From assembly GCA_964608325.1 (NCBI GenBank), contig CAZSMX010000005.1, positions 1-64,000 on the forward strand: a DNA stretch of 64,000 nucleotides. The letters are read 5' to 3'. Shown piece after piece: positions 8,866-17,505 of this stretch. The translations under genes were made by a program, and so were the position numbers. The stretch comes from CAZRVH01 sp964608325. Its GTDB lineage: Bacteria; Patescibacteriota; Gracilibacteria; Peribacterales; Peribacteraceae. The notes beneath the pieces were generated by a model, which was given only the letters and a program-made list of their open reading frames with translations, was not told the origin of the DNA and ran no database searches. The number at the start of each line of letters is the position of its first letter. Positions within the stretch are counted from its first letter, which is position 1.

Positions 8866-9384
8866 ATGCATGCTTGTTCCTGCGGAACTTCCTCCCCGAA
8901 GGGAATCGCCCGCCTCCTCGTTCGCATCGGATTCGGACTCTCACTGATCTTCCTCGGCATTTCCCATTACCAGGATCCCGAATTCGCCGAAGCTGTCGGA
9001 CGCGGACTCGGCGCACTCGAGACGCTTGGCATGGCTTGGGGATACATCCTGCCCGCTCTCTACATCGTCGGCGGCGTGCTGCTGACGCTCGGACTTTTCA
9101 TGAATATCGCCGCGTGGGTGTCCGGCATCGCCTTGGTTTCCGTTCCTGCGGGACTCCTCCTGAAATCGGTCTTCGGTATTAACCTGAACGACACGATGCC
9201 TCTCGCCCTCAACGGTTGGATCTGGATCATCATCTTCATGTACGCCGTGAAGGGAACGACGTGCGAGTGCTCGGACGCATGCGCATGCTGCGACGATGAG
9301 AAGCCGCCCTTGGCGAAGCATGCCGTGACCAAGCCGGCCGTTTCCAAGGCTCCTGCCAAGAAAGCCGCCCCGAAGAAGAAATAA
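8866..9384 (+). CDS. DoxX-like small membrane protein with Cys-rich and Lys/Ala-rich tail
   Basis: The protein has 172 residues. Four hydrophobic segments lie at about 14-34, 57-80, 83-106 and 115-130, in a pattern reminiscent of DoxX/DoxD family membrane proteins. A Cys cluster near the start (CSC) and one after the last helix (CECSDACACC) could bind metal or form disulfides. The tail of about 35 residues is Lys/Ala/Pro-rich and probably cytoplasmic. The start is ATG 8866, about 15 bases after a TATATT -10-like element. It ends before a strong bidirectional terminator shared with clpP. The DoxX assignment is tentative. Confidence 0.7.
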   Translation: MHACSCGTSSPKGIARLLVRIGFGLSLIFLGISHYQDPEFAEAVGRGLGALETLGMAWGYILPALYIVGGVLLTLGLFMNIAAWVSGIALVSVPAGLLLKSVFGINLNDTMPLALNGWIWIIIFMYAVKGTTCECSDACACCDDEKPPLAKHAVTKPAVSKAPAKKAAPKKK

Positions 9385-9403
9385 GAAGATCGCATCGCTT
9401 CAA

Positions 9404-9431
9404 AAAAGAGCTCCCGCGCGGGAGCTCTTTT
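9404..9431. terminator. Bidirectional intrinsic terminator
   Basis: AAAAGAGCTCCCGC pairs perfectly with GCGGGAGCTCTTTT, giving A-tract and T-tract flanks on both strands. It separates the convergent DoxX-like gene and clpP. Confidence 0.9.
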
Positions 9432-9448
9432 CATATCCATGATCGGTC

Positions 9449-10084
9449 TTACCCGACGATCTTGTCGATGAGTCCGTAGGCGAGCGCCTCCTCGGAGCTG
9501 AGGAACTTGTCGCGTTCGGTGTCGCTCTTCACCTGGTTCACGTCCTTGCCGGTGTGCTGCGCGATGAGCTCGTTCAACATGTTCTTCATCTTCACGATGT
9601 GTTCCGCGTGGATGGCGATGTCCGTCGCCTGGCCCTCTGCGCCTCCGAGCGGCTGGTGGATCATGATCTCGCTGTGCTTGAGGGCGAAACGCTTGCCCTT
9701 GGCGCCGGACATGAGGATGATCGCCCCTCCGCTGGCGGCCATGCCGAGACAGACGGTGGAGACGTCCGGCTTCACGTGCTGCATCGTGTCGTACATCGCG
9801 AGCGTGGAGGTCACCTGTCCTCCGGGGGAGTTCACGTAGAGCGTGATGTCTTTCTTCGCATCCTCTTTTTCAAGGAAGAGGAGCTGGGCGATGATGCTGT
9901 TCGCGACATCGTCGTTGATCGCCGTGCCGAGGAACACGATGCGTTCCTCCATGAGGCGGGAGTAGATGTCGTAGGCGCGCTCGCCGAACTGCGTCTTTTC
10001 GATAACGGTCGGGATCACGAAGTTCTGCGGCGTGATGTGTCCGCGGCTGATACCGGCGTAAATACTTTGGATATTCGGGTGCAT
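9449..10084 (-). CDS. clpP: ATP-dependent Clp protease proteolytic subunit
   Basis: The protein has 211 residues, a typical ClpP length. The serine protease motifs are present: GMAASGGAIILMSG with the nucleophilic Ser, EIMIHQP with the catalytic His, and KSDTERDKFLS with the Asp region. It forms the tetradecameric chamber that degrades proteins unfolded by ClpX or ClpC; no Clp ATPase gene is in the window. The start is ATG 10084. Its leader is C-rich (G-rich on the plus strand), and a TATACT element on the minus strand (10134-10139) lies about 50 bases upstream, back to back with the miaA promoter. Confidence 0.95.
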   Translation of the reverse strand: MHPNIQSIYAGISRGHITPQNFVIPTVIEKTQFGERAYDIYSRLMEERIVFLGTAINDDVANSIIAQLLFLEKEDAKKDITLYVNSPGGQVTSTLAMYDTMQHVKPDVSTVCLGMAASGGAIILMSGAKGKRFALKHSEIMIHQPLGGAEGQATDIAIHAEHIVKMKNMLNELIAQHTGKDVNQVKSDTERDKFLSSEEALAYGLIDKIVG

Positions 10085-10203
10085 TGTAGGGTTGGGGTTA
10101 GGATTAGGGGGTGGGAATAATGAATTCGTGTATAGTATACCGAGAAAATCACGTTCCCGTCAGTATACTGTCTGCGGATAATGTGTCAGAATCACCGAAA
10201 AAT

Positions 10204-11136
10204 ATGAAGATTTTGGAAGGCCAGGAATGGCAAGAAAAATTGTCATCGCATCTCAAAAATGCGACGAAACCGCTGGTCGTGATCGTCGGTCCCACTGCGA
10301 GCGGCAAGACGGGCTTTTCGATCGAGGTCGCCAAATACATCGCGTCGCTCGGGAAGAAGGCAGAAGTGGTGAACGGCGATTCCCGCCAGTTGTACAAGCA
10401 ATTGGATATCGGGACGGCCAAGGTAACTCCCGAAGAAATGGGGGATGTCCCACACCATTTGTTCTCCGTGTTGGACCCGAAGGAGAACGTGTCCATCGCC
10501 TGGTACAAAGATGAAGCGTACAAAGTGATCGACGACATCCACGCTCGCGGCAACATGCCTGTCCTCGTCGGCGGATCGATGCTTTACATCAGCACGGTCA
10601 TAGACGGACTCGACCCCTTGCCACCGTCCGATCCCGACGTGCGCAAGCGTCTCGAAAAAGAGTACGACGAGGATGACGGATGGACGCTGTACGATCGGCT
10701 GACGCAGATCGATCCCGATACCGCGAAGAACTTCGAGCACCAGAACAAGCAGTACGTCGTGCGCGCGCTGGAGCTATACGAACAGACCGGCGTGCCGCCG
10801 TCGAAGCTGAAGAAGACGATTCCGCCGCCCTACCAAGTATTGATGTTCGGCATGGAGTGGCCGCGATCACAGCTCACCGAGCGCATCGACCTGCGCACGA
10901 AACAGCTCCTGCAATCGGGATGGATCGAAGAGGTGGAAGGGCTCGTCGATCGCGGATACACCGCGCAGGATCCGGGAATGAAAAGCCACGGGTATCGCGA
11001 AATCATGCAGTGGCTATCATCGGACGAGCCCGATCGCGAAGCATTGTATGAAGTGATTGCATCGAAAACACGCCAGTATGCGAAAAGGCAAATGACGTGG
11101 TGGAAGGATGACGATAGAATTCTCTGGATTCAGTGA
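10204..11136 (+). CDS. miaA: tRNA dimethylallyltransferase
   Basis: The protein has 310 residues, normal for MiaA. It adds the dimethylallyl group to A37 of tRNAs reading UNN codons. Motifs: P-loop GPTASGKT near residue 24, the DSRQLYKQLDIGTAK substrate region, LVGGSMLY, and the C-terminal RQYAKRQMTWW signature. ATG 10204 is preferred; GTG 10183 is an alternative. The start at 10111 is rejected because it would cross the TATACT promoter element at 10164-10169. No miaB is visible in the window. Confidence 0.93.
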   Translation: MKILEGQEWQEKLSSHLKNATKPLVVIVGPTASGKTGFSIEVAKYIASLGKKAEVVNGDSRQLYKQLDIGTAKVTPEEMGDVPHHLFSVLDPKENVSIAWYKDEAYKVIDDIHARGNMPVLVGGSMLYISTVIDGLDPLPPSDPDVRKRLEKEYDEDDGWTLYDRLTQIDPDTAKNFEHQNKQYVVRALELYEQTGVPPSKLKKTIPPPYQVLMFGMEWPRSQLTERIDLRTKQLLQSGWIEEVEGLVDRGYTAQDPGMKSHGYREIMQWLSSDEPDREALYEVIASKTRQYAKRQMTWWKDDDRILWIQ

Positions 11137-11171
11137 TGAAAGCGTGTTTATACTAGTTACTTCCTTTTTCA

Positions 11172-11648
11172 ATGCATGAAGGCATTCCTTTTCCGGGTAG
11201 CATTAAGGAGTCGACTATCAAAGTCGTGAAAGGCTTTTACAAGATGCAGCGAGCCCAGGATTCCAAGGAGGCGTTGCAACTTCTGGCGGCATTCGTACGA
11301 CAGGGGCATTTTGCGTGCGATGCCATTTTCGCGGATGTCATTGATACGATGCGCGATGACCCGTCGAACGAATGTTCATATGAAGAGTTGGATGTATTCG
11401 ATGCGGAGGGAAAAGGAAAGTATCTGAATATTTCCTATGTTCTCCGAAACCAGGCATGCAGGATGGCGTTTTATAAAAGATTGGATCACATCAGGATTAC
11501 TGGCGGCACCAGACAATCCATCAAGGATTTGATAGGTGAATACGTGCAACGCGGAAAAGTTGACCGGCTTGAATTCCGATATCCCCAGGAATTAGAGGCG
11601 TATATCCAATACTGCGCCGATTATATCGGAACGGATCCTAAAACTTGA
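11172..11648 (+). CDS. Hypothetical protein, 158 aa
   Basis: I do not recognise a family. The protein is soluble, with no signal peptide or membrane segment, and is mixed in charge with likely helices. It has scattered Cys residues (about 53, 72, 97 and 150) not arranged as a zinc motif. A TATACT -10-like element lies 17 bases before ATG 11172, and the leader is T/C-rich (acttcctttttc). Its last 11 bases overlap the end of the convergent gene at 11638-12024, so the two probably share terminating sequences. Confidence 0.65.
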   Translation: MHEGIPFPGSIKESTIKVVKGFYKMQRAQDSKEALQLLAAFVRQGHFACDAIFADVIDTMRDDPSNECSYEELDVFDAEGKGKYLNISYVLRNQACRMAFYKRLDHIRITGGTRQSIKDLIGEYVQRGKVDRLEFRYPQELEAYIQYCADYIGTDPKT

Positions 11649-12024
11649 ACGCGTCGTACTTCTCCTCGATGCGCTGCTTCATCAGCCATAGGTGCTCGAT
11701 CATGTTCTGCAGCTCCGGGGACGCGTTCGGCGTTTCCTTCGAATGGTAGAACTCGGAAATCTTCTGGATCATGTGCGCCATGTTGATCAGTCCCAAATCC
11801 ACTTTCGCTTTCCATTCCTGCGGCATCGTGTCGTAGATCTTCTTATTGATGAAGCTTTCCGGATCCAGCGGATCGATCTTTTCTTCGTTGATCAAAGCAA
11901 GGAGATCCTTGAGAAAATCATTGTGTTTTTTCGTCATTTTTTCGTCTTTCGCTTTTCCCAGAGCCACTTGCGCCTGTTCTGATATTTTCCCGTGTTTCTT
12001 CAGGATCGCGTGGAAGTCGGTCAT
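11638..12024 (-). CDS. Small helical hypothetical protein, 128 aa
   Basis: No family was recognised. The protein is Lys/Glu-rich, predicted mostly helical, without signal or membrane segment. It carries repeated hydrophobic positions in LINMAHMIQKISEFYH and MIEHLWLMKQRIEEKY. ATG 12024 (MTDFHAILKKHGK) is chosen because TATACT (12031-12036, other strand) ends 6 bases upstream, a leaderless arrangement. The longer start at 12048 would lie upstream of that promoter. Confidence 0.7.
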   Translation of the reverse strand: MTDFHAILKKHGKISEQAQVALGKAKDEKMTKKHNDFLKDLLALINEEKIDPLDPESFINKKIYDTMPQEWKAKVDLGLINMAHMIQKISEFYHSKETPNASPELQNMIEHLWLMKQRIEEKYDAFKF

Positions 12025-12116
12025 GAGGCGAGTATAGCAAAGAGGCAAGTTCCCCGCACCACAGATTGCGTCGCGGGCAATTTGCTTCCGTTTGATTCGT
12101 TATCTACGCTCGATAG

Positions 12117-12530
12117 ATGATCATGTTTGCCCATAGCTCCGGCGGGGTCGTACTCAATCCGAAAGGGCAAGTACTTGTCGTGCAGCAACGGGATGGATCA
12201 TGGTCGCTTCCGAAAGGACATGTAAAAGAGGGTGAAGACCCGAAGGCGGCAGCCATGCGCGAGATCGTGGAAGAGACGGGCGTTGCGGATTGTACGCTCG
12301 TGAAGATCCTCGGCAGCTACTCGCGTTACAGCCTCGCCGATACCGGGAAGGAAAATACGGCATCCATGAAGCGCATCACGATTTACCTGTTCATCGCCGC
12401 CGATACCGAACTCAGGCCGGCGGATCCTCGCAATCCTGCGGCCAAATGGATGCCGAAAAGCGAGGTTGCGAGGCTTTTGACGCATCCCAAGGACAAGGAA
12501 TTCTTTACCGGAGTACTGTCTGAATTGTAA
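12117..12530 (+). CDS. NUDIX hydrolase
   Basis: The protein has 137 residues. The complete NUDIX box runs from GHVKEGEDPKAAAMRE to IVEETGV (about residues 38-60), with all catalytic Glu residues and the Arg. Proteins of this shape hydrolyse nucleoside diphosphate derivatives such as Ap4A or oxidised NTPs; the substrate cannot be read from sequence. The -10-like TACGCT (12105-12110) ends 6 bases before ATG 12117. A second NUDIX-like gene follows 23 bases after the stop. Confidence 0.88.
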   Translation: MIMFAHSSGGVVLNPKGQVLVVQQRDGSWSLPKGHVKEGEDPKAAAMREIVEETGVADCTLVKILGSYSRYSLADTGKENTASMKRITIYLFIAADTELRPADPRNPAAKWMPKSEVARLLTHPKDKEFFTGVLSEL

Positions 12531-12553
12531 AAAAAGTTTGTCTTTGCAAACCG

Positions 12554-13105
12554 ATGATTCGGTTTATAGTGGTGCCGATAGAAAAGGATCCTATCCCCAG
12601 CGCAGGCCTTGCCGTGATCGACGAAGAAGAGCGCATTCTGATCGTCGCGAAGCATCATTTTAAAGTAGAAACGGATGACGGTTCCGTGCACCTCACCAAG
12701 GGCTTTCCGAAGGGGGGCGTCGATCGTTCCGATAAGAACCATCGCGATGCGGCTATCCGCGAGACTTTGGAAGAAACGGGTGCGCATATCGGGCAGCTCT
12801 TCATTCCGCGGAGAAAAGCATTGGTTACCTACACGAACTATAAAATCGATAAAAATGGCGAACTGGATTTGCAGCAGCCCAAGAAAATAAAATTATTCGG
12901 CGCGTATACGACGCAGAAAAAATTCGTTCCTCCGGACAGGGAGAAGCATCCATATGCAAGCTTGGTGCAGCTGGAAAAGTTCGAAAGGCATGTGAAAAAT
13001 CCACATGATCGCGAAGCATTCGAAGCAATTGCCGAGGCTTTGCTGGAGATGCGCAAAGAAGTCAGGAAAGAGTTGAAGAAGAATAGGATGACGATGTTCG
13101 TGTGA
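12554..13105 (+). CDS. NUDIX-like protein with degenerate box; possible AUA start at 12578
   Basis: The protein has 183 residues from ATG 12554. The box GGVDRSDKNHRDAAIRE then TLEETGA matches the NUDIX signature, but the first conserved Glu is Lys, while the RE..EE core remains. PKGGVD also recalls diphosphoinositol-polyphosphate phosphohydrolases. The C-terminus is basic and helical. The start is doubtful: a good -10 (TATAGT, 12565-12570) lies inside the ATG-started frame. Exactly 7 bases later comes in-frame ATA 12578, which fits the spacing used by its neighbours and would give IEKDPIPSAG as N-terminus. Confidence 0.75.
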   Translation: MIRFIVVPIEKDPIPSAGLAVIDEEERILIVAKHHFKVETDDGSVHLTKGFPKGGVDRSDKNHRDAAIRETLEETGAHIGQLFIPRRKALVTYTNYKIDKNGELDLQQPKKIKLFGAYTTQKKFVPPDREKHPYASLVQLEKFERHVKNPHDREAFEAIAEALLEMRKEVRKELKKNRMTMFV

Positions 13106-13146
13106 TTCGAATGGTGTACGACCGCACACTTTGGTAAAGTATCGGC

Positions 13147-15183
13147 GTGAATTTGAAGACGCCGTTGCACAAGGCACTCCGTACCATCCAGTCCCACCTG
13201 GACGTGCTGGAGGGCATGGGTATCAGGACCGTTGAAGACCTATTGCTGTACCTGCCGCGCGCGCATGAGGATTTGAGCGAAATGCATACGATCGGCGGTT
13301 CCAGGTTGGGGGAGAAGGTGACGATCCGCGGCACCGTCGGCACCCTGAAGACCACGCGCATCCGCGGCGGCCGCATCATCGTGTCCACCACCTTCACCGA
13401 CGACGCCGGCGACGCGTGCCAGGTAAGCTGGTTCAACCAGCCGCACATCACGCGCATGCTGCCGGAATATTCCGAGGTCGTCTTGACCGGAAAGCTCGTC
13501 GAGAAATCGTACAAGCTCCAGATGCAGAGTCCGCAGTTTGAGATCGCGGGCAGCAAGCCGTTGGTGCACGCGGGCCGCCTCGTCCCGGTCTATCCGCAGC
13601 ACGACATCATCAATACGAAATGGCTGCGCGAGAAAATGGTGCAGGTGAAGGACTCTATCGATCTCATCCCGGAAACGCTGCCTGCCGACGTCGTGAAGGA
13701 TGAAGATCTCCTGTCGCGCAAGGACGCGATCCGCGCGCTGCACTTCCCGGAGACCATCAAAGACGTGGAGCGCGCGCAGCAGCGCATGGCGTTCGAACAG
13801 ATGTTCGTCGTCCAGCAGGACGCGTTAGAGAGAAAGAAGATGTGGCAGACCGACCACCAGGAACGCCTGAAGATTCCCATGGATGCCGAACTCATCAAAC
13901 TTTTCTTCGCATCGCTGCAGTTCACCCCGACCAACAGCCAGAAGATTTCCATCTACGAGATTTTGAAGGACATGGAGAAGGACATTCCGATGTCACGCCT
14001 GCTGGAAGGGGACGTAGGATCGGGAAAGACGCTCGTCGCGGTGGCAGTGATGGCGACCGTGGTTGCGAGCGGAGGCCAGTGCGCCCTCATGGTTCCAACC
14101 GAGGTTTTGGCCCGGCAGCACGCGGAAACGGTGAGCAAGCTGTTGCTGAAGTTCCATGCTTACCTGGAACAGGAAGGGAAAGGGAACAAGCTGAGATTGC
14201 CGTCCGTCGTATTGCTCACGGGATCCACTCCCGGGGCGGATTCCAAAGATATCAAGCAGCGCATCGCTACGGGTACGGCTGACATTGCCATCGGCACGCA
14301 CGCGCTCATCGAGGATACGGTGCGGTTCCATGATCTGAAACTCGTCATCGTCGACGAGCAGCACCGCTTTGGCGTCGCGCAACGCGCGCGTCTGAAAGAG
14401 AAAGGAAACCCGCATTTTCTCTCCATGACCGCCACCCCCATCCCGCGCACGCTCGCGCTTACCGCGTACGGGGACCACGATCTTTCCGTCTTGCAGGAAA
14501 AGCCGGGCAATCGCAAGAAAATCAAAACGACGGTCGTGTCTCCCGACGACCGCAAGACCGTCGAGTTGTTCATCGATAACCAGATCGGGGAGGGGAGGCA
14601 GGTGTTCGTCATCTGCCCTCTCATCACCACGTCCGAAGCGGAGGAGATCAAGGAAGTGAAGAGCGTGGAACAGGAAGCGAAGCGTTTGCGCGAGGGATTC
14701 CCGCACCGGCGCATCGCATTGCTGCACGGAAAAATGCTCCCGAAGGAGAAGGATGACATCATGCGGAAGTTCAAGGAGAAGGAGTACGACATCCTCGTGT
14801 CCACGTCCGTCATCGAAGTCGGCATCGACGTGCCCAACAGTACGATCATCATTATCGAAGGATCGGAACGCTTCGGCCTTGCGCAGCTCCACCAGTTCCG
14901 CGGACGCGTCGGGCGCGGCGAGCACCAGAGCTACTGTTTCCTGTTTACCACGAGTCCGGAGCAGGCCCGTTCGCCCCGGCTCAAGGCCATGGAGGAATAC
15001 GATTCGGGCTTCCACTTGGCGGAGATCGATCTGAAGCTGAGAGGGCCGGGAGAAATCTTCGGGTTCAAGCAGAGCGGATTGCCCGATTTCGCATTCCCGC
15101 ATCTCTACCAGCCGGAATTGATCATTCGGGCGCGCAAAGCGGCGGAGAAGCTGATAGGCATACAGGCGGAAAGAGCCGCATGA
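13147..15183 (+). CDS. recG: ATP-dependent DNA helicase RecG
   Basis: The protein has 678 residues, close to the usual 690. It remodels stalled replication forks and branched DNA. An N-terminal OB-type wedge region (about 30-160) precedes helicase motifs: GDVGSGKT (Walker A, about 291), the DEQHRFGV Walker B form typical of RecG, TATPIPRTLAL (motif III), STSVIEVGIDVPN, and QFRGRVGRGEHQSYC (motif VI). It starts with GTG 13147. A -10-like TAAAGT (13135-13140) ends 6 bases before it, so the mRNA is probably leaderless. The gene ends in TGA, evidence for the standard code. Confidence 0.95.
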   Translation: MNLKTPLHKALRTIQSHLDVLEGMGIRTVEDLLLYLPRAHEDLSEMHTIGGSRLGEKVTIRGTVGTLKTTRIRGGRIIVSTTFTDDAGDACQVSWFNQPHITRMLPEYSEVVLTGKLVEKSYKLQMQSPQFEIAGSKPLVHAGRLVPVYPQHDIINTKWLREKMVQVKDSIDLIPETLPADVVKDEDLLSRKDAIRALHFPETIKDVERAQQRMAFEQMFVVQQDALERKKMWQTDHQERLKIPMDAELIKLFFASLQFTPTNSQKISIYEILKDMEKDIPMSRLLEGDVGSGKTLVAVAVMATVVASGGQCALMVPTEVLARQHAETVSKLLLKFHAYLEQEGKGNKLRLPSVVLLTGSTPGADSKDIKQRIATGTADIAIGTHALIEDTVRFHDLKLVIVDEQHRFGVAQRARLKEKGNPHFLSMTATPIPRTLALTAYGDHDLSVLQEKPGNRKKIKTTVVSPDDRKTVELFIDNQIGEGRQVFVICPLITTSEAEEIKEVKSVEQEAKRLREGFPHRRIALLHGKMLPKEKDDIMRKFKEKEYDILVSTSVIEVGIDVPNSTIIIIEGSERFGLAQLHQFRGRVGRGEHQSYCFLFTTSPEQARSPRLKAMEEYDSGFHLAEIDLKLRGPGEIFGFKQSGLPDFAFPHLYQPELIIRARKAAEKLIGIQAERAA

Positions 15184-15211
15184 AGCGATGGGGGGGGTAA
15201 GGGGTTAGTAT

Positions 15212-15249
15212 GAAGTATTAAGGGTTCATCCCTTGCCCCGTAATACTTC
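15212..15249. repeat. Inverted repeat after recG
   Basis: GAAGTATTA (15212-15220) pairs with TAATACTTC (15241-15249), with an inner AGGG/CCCT hairpin. It may end the recG transcript, although no clean T-run follows. Confidence 0.4.
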
Positions 15250-15321
15250 CCCCTTAATACGTTCTAGTATTGTCAATAACACCAATCCAGGTACACTAAA
15301 GCCAACTTCCTCGTTTTTCTT

Positions 15322-15957
15322 ATGGCAGATGATCAGACGACAGGCGGCAATCCTCCCAGGCCCGGCGATCCCGTGCCGACGGAAGGTTTGGACCCCACCA
15401 TGGTATTTGCAACCCCTCCGACCCCGCCTGCTCAGCAGGGTGATGACGGTTCATCTGGCGACGATGGGGCAGTGCCTCCCCAGGACAGCGGTCCGCCTCC
15501 GCCCCCGGCCGGAACGGTTGCCACGAAGGAAATGGGATACGATGACGAAGACCTCCGCGTTCTCGGCGAAGTCGGTGATTACCGTTTCGGTTCCATCGCC
15601 GTACAGCTTACGAACGACCATATCAACATTCCCGCGCATCCGGAAACGCAGTTCGACGAACAGGCTTTCCTTATGCTGCTCCGCGGAAGCATCTCGCTGA
15701 CGCGCGATGAGAAGTGGCGCATCATCCAGGCCGTGCCGAAGCTGAACCAGTTCCAGGTCGACGAACTCCAGAAGATCCTGGAAGAGGAGCGCCGCAAATT
15801 CAGCGAACTCTCGCCGAAGCACCTGTCGCAACTTCTCAAGCTGGAACAGAAGCATGCGCAGGACTGGGTGGATCTCCAGACGATCGCCATCCAATCGGTT
15901 GCGAAGCAGCAGGAACAGTCGCAGGCGGATGACATCCGCAAGCAGTTGGGACTCTAA
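15322..15957 (+). CDS. Hypothetical protein with Pro-rich N-terminus and helical C-terminus
   Basis: The protein has 211 residues and no recognised family. The first 70 are a low-complexity, acidic, Pro/Gly/Asp-rich tail (PPPPPAG), followed by a folded region rich in Glu, Gln and Lys that looks like several helices (about 95-205). There is no signal peptide or membrane segment. TACACT (15291-15296) lies 25 bases before ATG 15322 and the leader ends in a T/C run. The disordered tail suggests a scaffolding or protein-interaction role; this is inference. Confidence 0.65.
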   Translation: MADDQTTGGNPPRPGDPVPTEGLDPTMVFATPPTPPAQQGDDGSSGDDGAVPPQDSGPPPPPAGTVATKEMGYDDEDLRVLGEVGDYRFGSIAVQLTNDHINIPAHPETQFDEQAFLMLLRGSISLTRDEKWRIIQAVPKLNQFQVDELQKILEEERRKFSELSPKHLSQLLKLEQKHAQDWVDLQTIAIQSVAKQQEQSQADDIRKQLGL

Positions 15958-15960
15958 TTG

Positions 15961-16473
15961 TCAGGCGTAGAAATGGAATCCCGCCGCCAGTAGGATTCCG
16001 ATGAGCGACAATACGATTCCTTTCGCGATTCCTTTGCCCATCCACGCATGCACGCTCGTGAGAAGCAGGAAGAGGAATGTGGCGAAGCAGAAGCGTAGAA
16101 CGAGGCTGGAGGTCGAGAGTGCGGCGATGAACGGGATATCGGCTGAGATGCTTTTCTTCAATTGCAATCCGCCCAGAAGATATACCAACCCGTACCACGC
16201 GATGAGCCATCCTGCGAAGAGGCGCAGCGTTTCGATGAGCGGCAGGTAGGTTGCTTCCTCGGACGGTGCGGCCGCGGCCTTTCTCCTTCCGCTCCACGGC
16301 ATGCTTTCCACGGGCAAGGGATCCTGTTCGCTGAGGGTGAATTCGGCCAAAGCGCTCACGGCTAGATCCCGCTTTCGTAGGATTTCGCGCGCCTGGTCGT
16401 ATGTCGGAGCCTCAACGGTTCCGCTTTGTTTCACGCCGGACGCGTCTTCTGCGATGTAGGTGTAGAGGGGCAT
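15961..16473 (-). CDS. Membrane protein with GspF/PilC-like N-terminal motif
   Basis: The protein has 170 residues. The first 45 (MPLYTYIAEDASGVKQSG, then a helix with AREILRKRDL) closely resemble the start of type II secretion/type IV pilus F (PilC) proteins. The rest has none of the GspF domain. Instead there are about four hydrophobic segments (about 77-97, 107-127, 130-145 and 148-168). ATG 16473 is supported by TACAAT (16483-16488, other strand) 9 bases upstream. No other pilus gene is nearby. It may be a recombined fragment with a new role. Confidence 0.65.
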   Translation of the reverse strand: MPLYTYIAEDASGVKQSGTVEAPTYDQAREILRKRDLAVSALAEFTLSEQDPLPVESMPWSGRRKAAAAPSEEATYLPLIETLRLFAGWLIAWYGLVYLLGGLQLKKSISADIPFIAALSTSSLVLRFCFATFLFLLLTSVHAWMGKGIAKGIVLSLIGILLAAGFHFYA

Positions 16474-16480
16474 ATCGCGA

Positions 16481-17410
16481 TTATTGTACCGGAGCCGCGG
16501 CGATATTCTGCGTAATGTAGCGGACCGCTTCGGCGAGGACACTCGGGGCGCGCACTTCGATATGCCGGTCGTTGCTCCAGGCCCTGTAACCCACGGAGTC
16601 GCTTCCTTCCGTCACCACCTGCCCGTCGGACTTTCCCGTTCCATTGATGGAACCCGATACGACGTTGATCGAGACGGGGCCGTCCCCCAAATTTTCCAGT
16701 TCCTGGGGTCCTACTTCCATATGCTCCAAATACGTAGATGTTGCCCCGAATGACTTGAACCACCAGTTTTTATGCACCGGAATACAAAAAGCCGTCTGCC
16801 TGGAGCAGAATTTCTCGGTCCAGTTTGCAGCAGCGATATTCGCCTTGGCCATTGCTTGTACTTTCGCGTTGGATGCGTCTTGGGAAACGGATGATGCCGC
16901 GGCGACGCTCGCCGCTTCGCGGGAAGATGCGATGCTGGATGCCGCTGCGCGCGAGGAGGCGATGCTTGTTGCCGCACGGGAAGACAGGCTGGTTGCTTCC
17001 GTTGATTGCGCAGACGATTCGCTGTCGTTGCTCGACATGCTGCTTTCGGACGATTGTTCCATGGCGGATACGGTTTCCACGCGCATGATCATTCCGCCTT
17101 CCTCCACTGTCGGACGCACGTCTCCCGTGACGCGCACGGAGCGTTCCAAATAATTATTGAGGTCCAGCGAGGTGCTTTCAAGGATGAGGAATTGCCCGTT
17201 TTCCAGCACGAGTTTATGGGTTCCCTGCATGTAGATGCTGACCCCGAGTTCGCGGATGATTCCGGTGTACGACACGTCTTCGATGACGGACTCCGAGGAG
17301 ACGCTGGAAGAGGAGGATGCGGCCCCTTCATTTTCAGGTGCTACGTTGAATGCGCATGCGCCGAGTGCGACGGTGCTGCAGAGAGCCAGGATGGCTGCTG
17401 ATTGCTTCAT
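16481..17410 (-). CDS. Lipoprotein with Ser/Ala-rich linker
   Basis: The protein has 309 residues. The lipobox LGAC (Cys19) ends the signal peptide, so it should be lipid-anchored outside the membrane. A Ser-rich tether is followed by a small beta-rich region (about 48-115; VSYTGIIRELG, LERSVRVTGDV) that could be an OB-like fold. A long Ser/Ala linker (about 125-190) leads to a C-terminal domain with paired Cys (FCSRQTAFCIP). ATG 17410 begins the signal peptide; the longer start at 17545 adds a non-signal extension. The family is unknown. Confidence 0.75.
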   Translation of the reverse strand: MKQSAAILALCSTVALGACAFNVAPENEGAASSSSSVSSESVIEDVSYTGIIRELGVSIYMQGTHKLVLENGQFLILESTSLDLNNYLERSVRVTGDVRPTVEEGGMIMRVETVSAMEQSSESSMSSNDSESSAQSTEATSLSSRAATSIASSRAAASSIASSREAASVAAASSVSQDASNAKVQAMAKANIAAANWTEKFCSRQTAFCIPVHKNWWFKSFGATSTYLEHMEVGPQELENLGDGPVSINVVSGSINGTGKSDGQVVTEGSDSVGYRAWSNDRHIEVRAPSVLAEAVRYITQNIAAAPVQ

Positions 17411-17505
17411 GGTTGCGATGGTATGGGAAAGAGGTATCAGTATACGATTCGCCGTTCTTTTCAACAATGATCCTATGTCACAAATCGAATCTTTTTCCTC
17501 CTGTT

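Noticed and set aside
10085..10111. G-rich, telomere-like sequence (ggttggggttaggattaggggg) near clpP as a quadruplex element
   Set aside because: It is simply the complement of a C-rich clpP leader, matching the pyrimidine leader class seen at many genes; no independent support.
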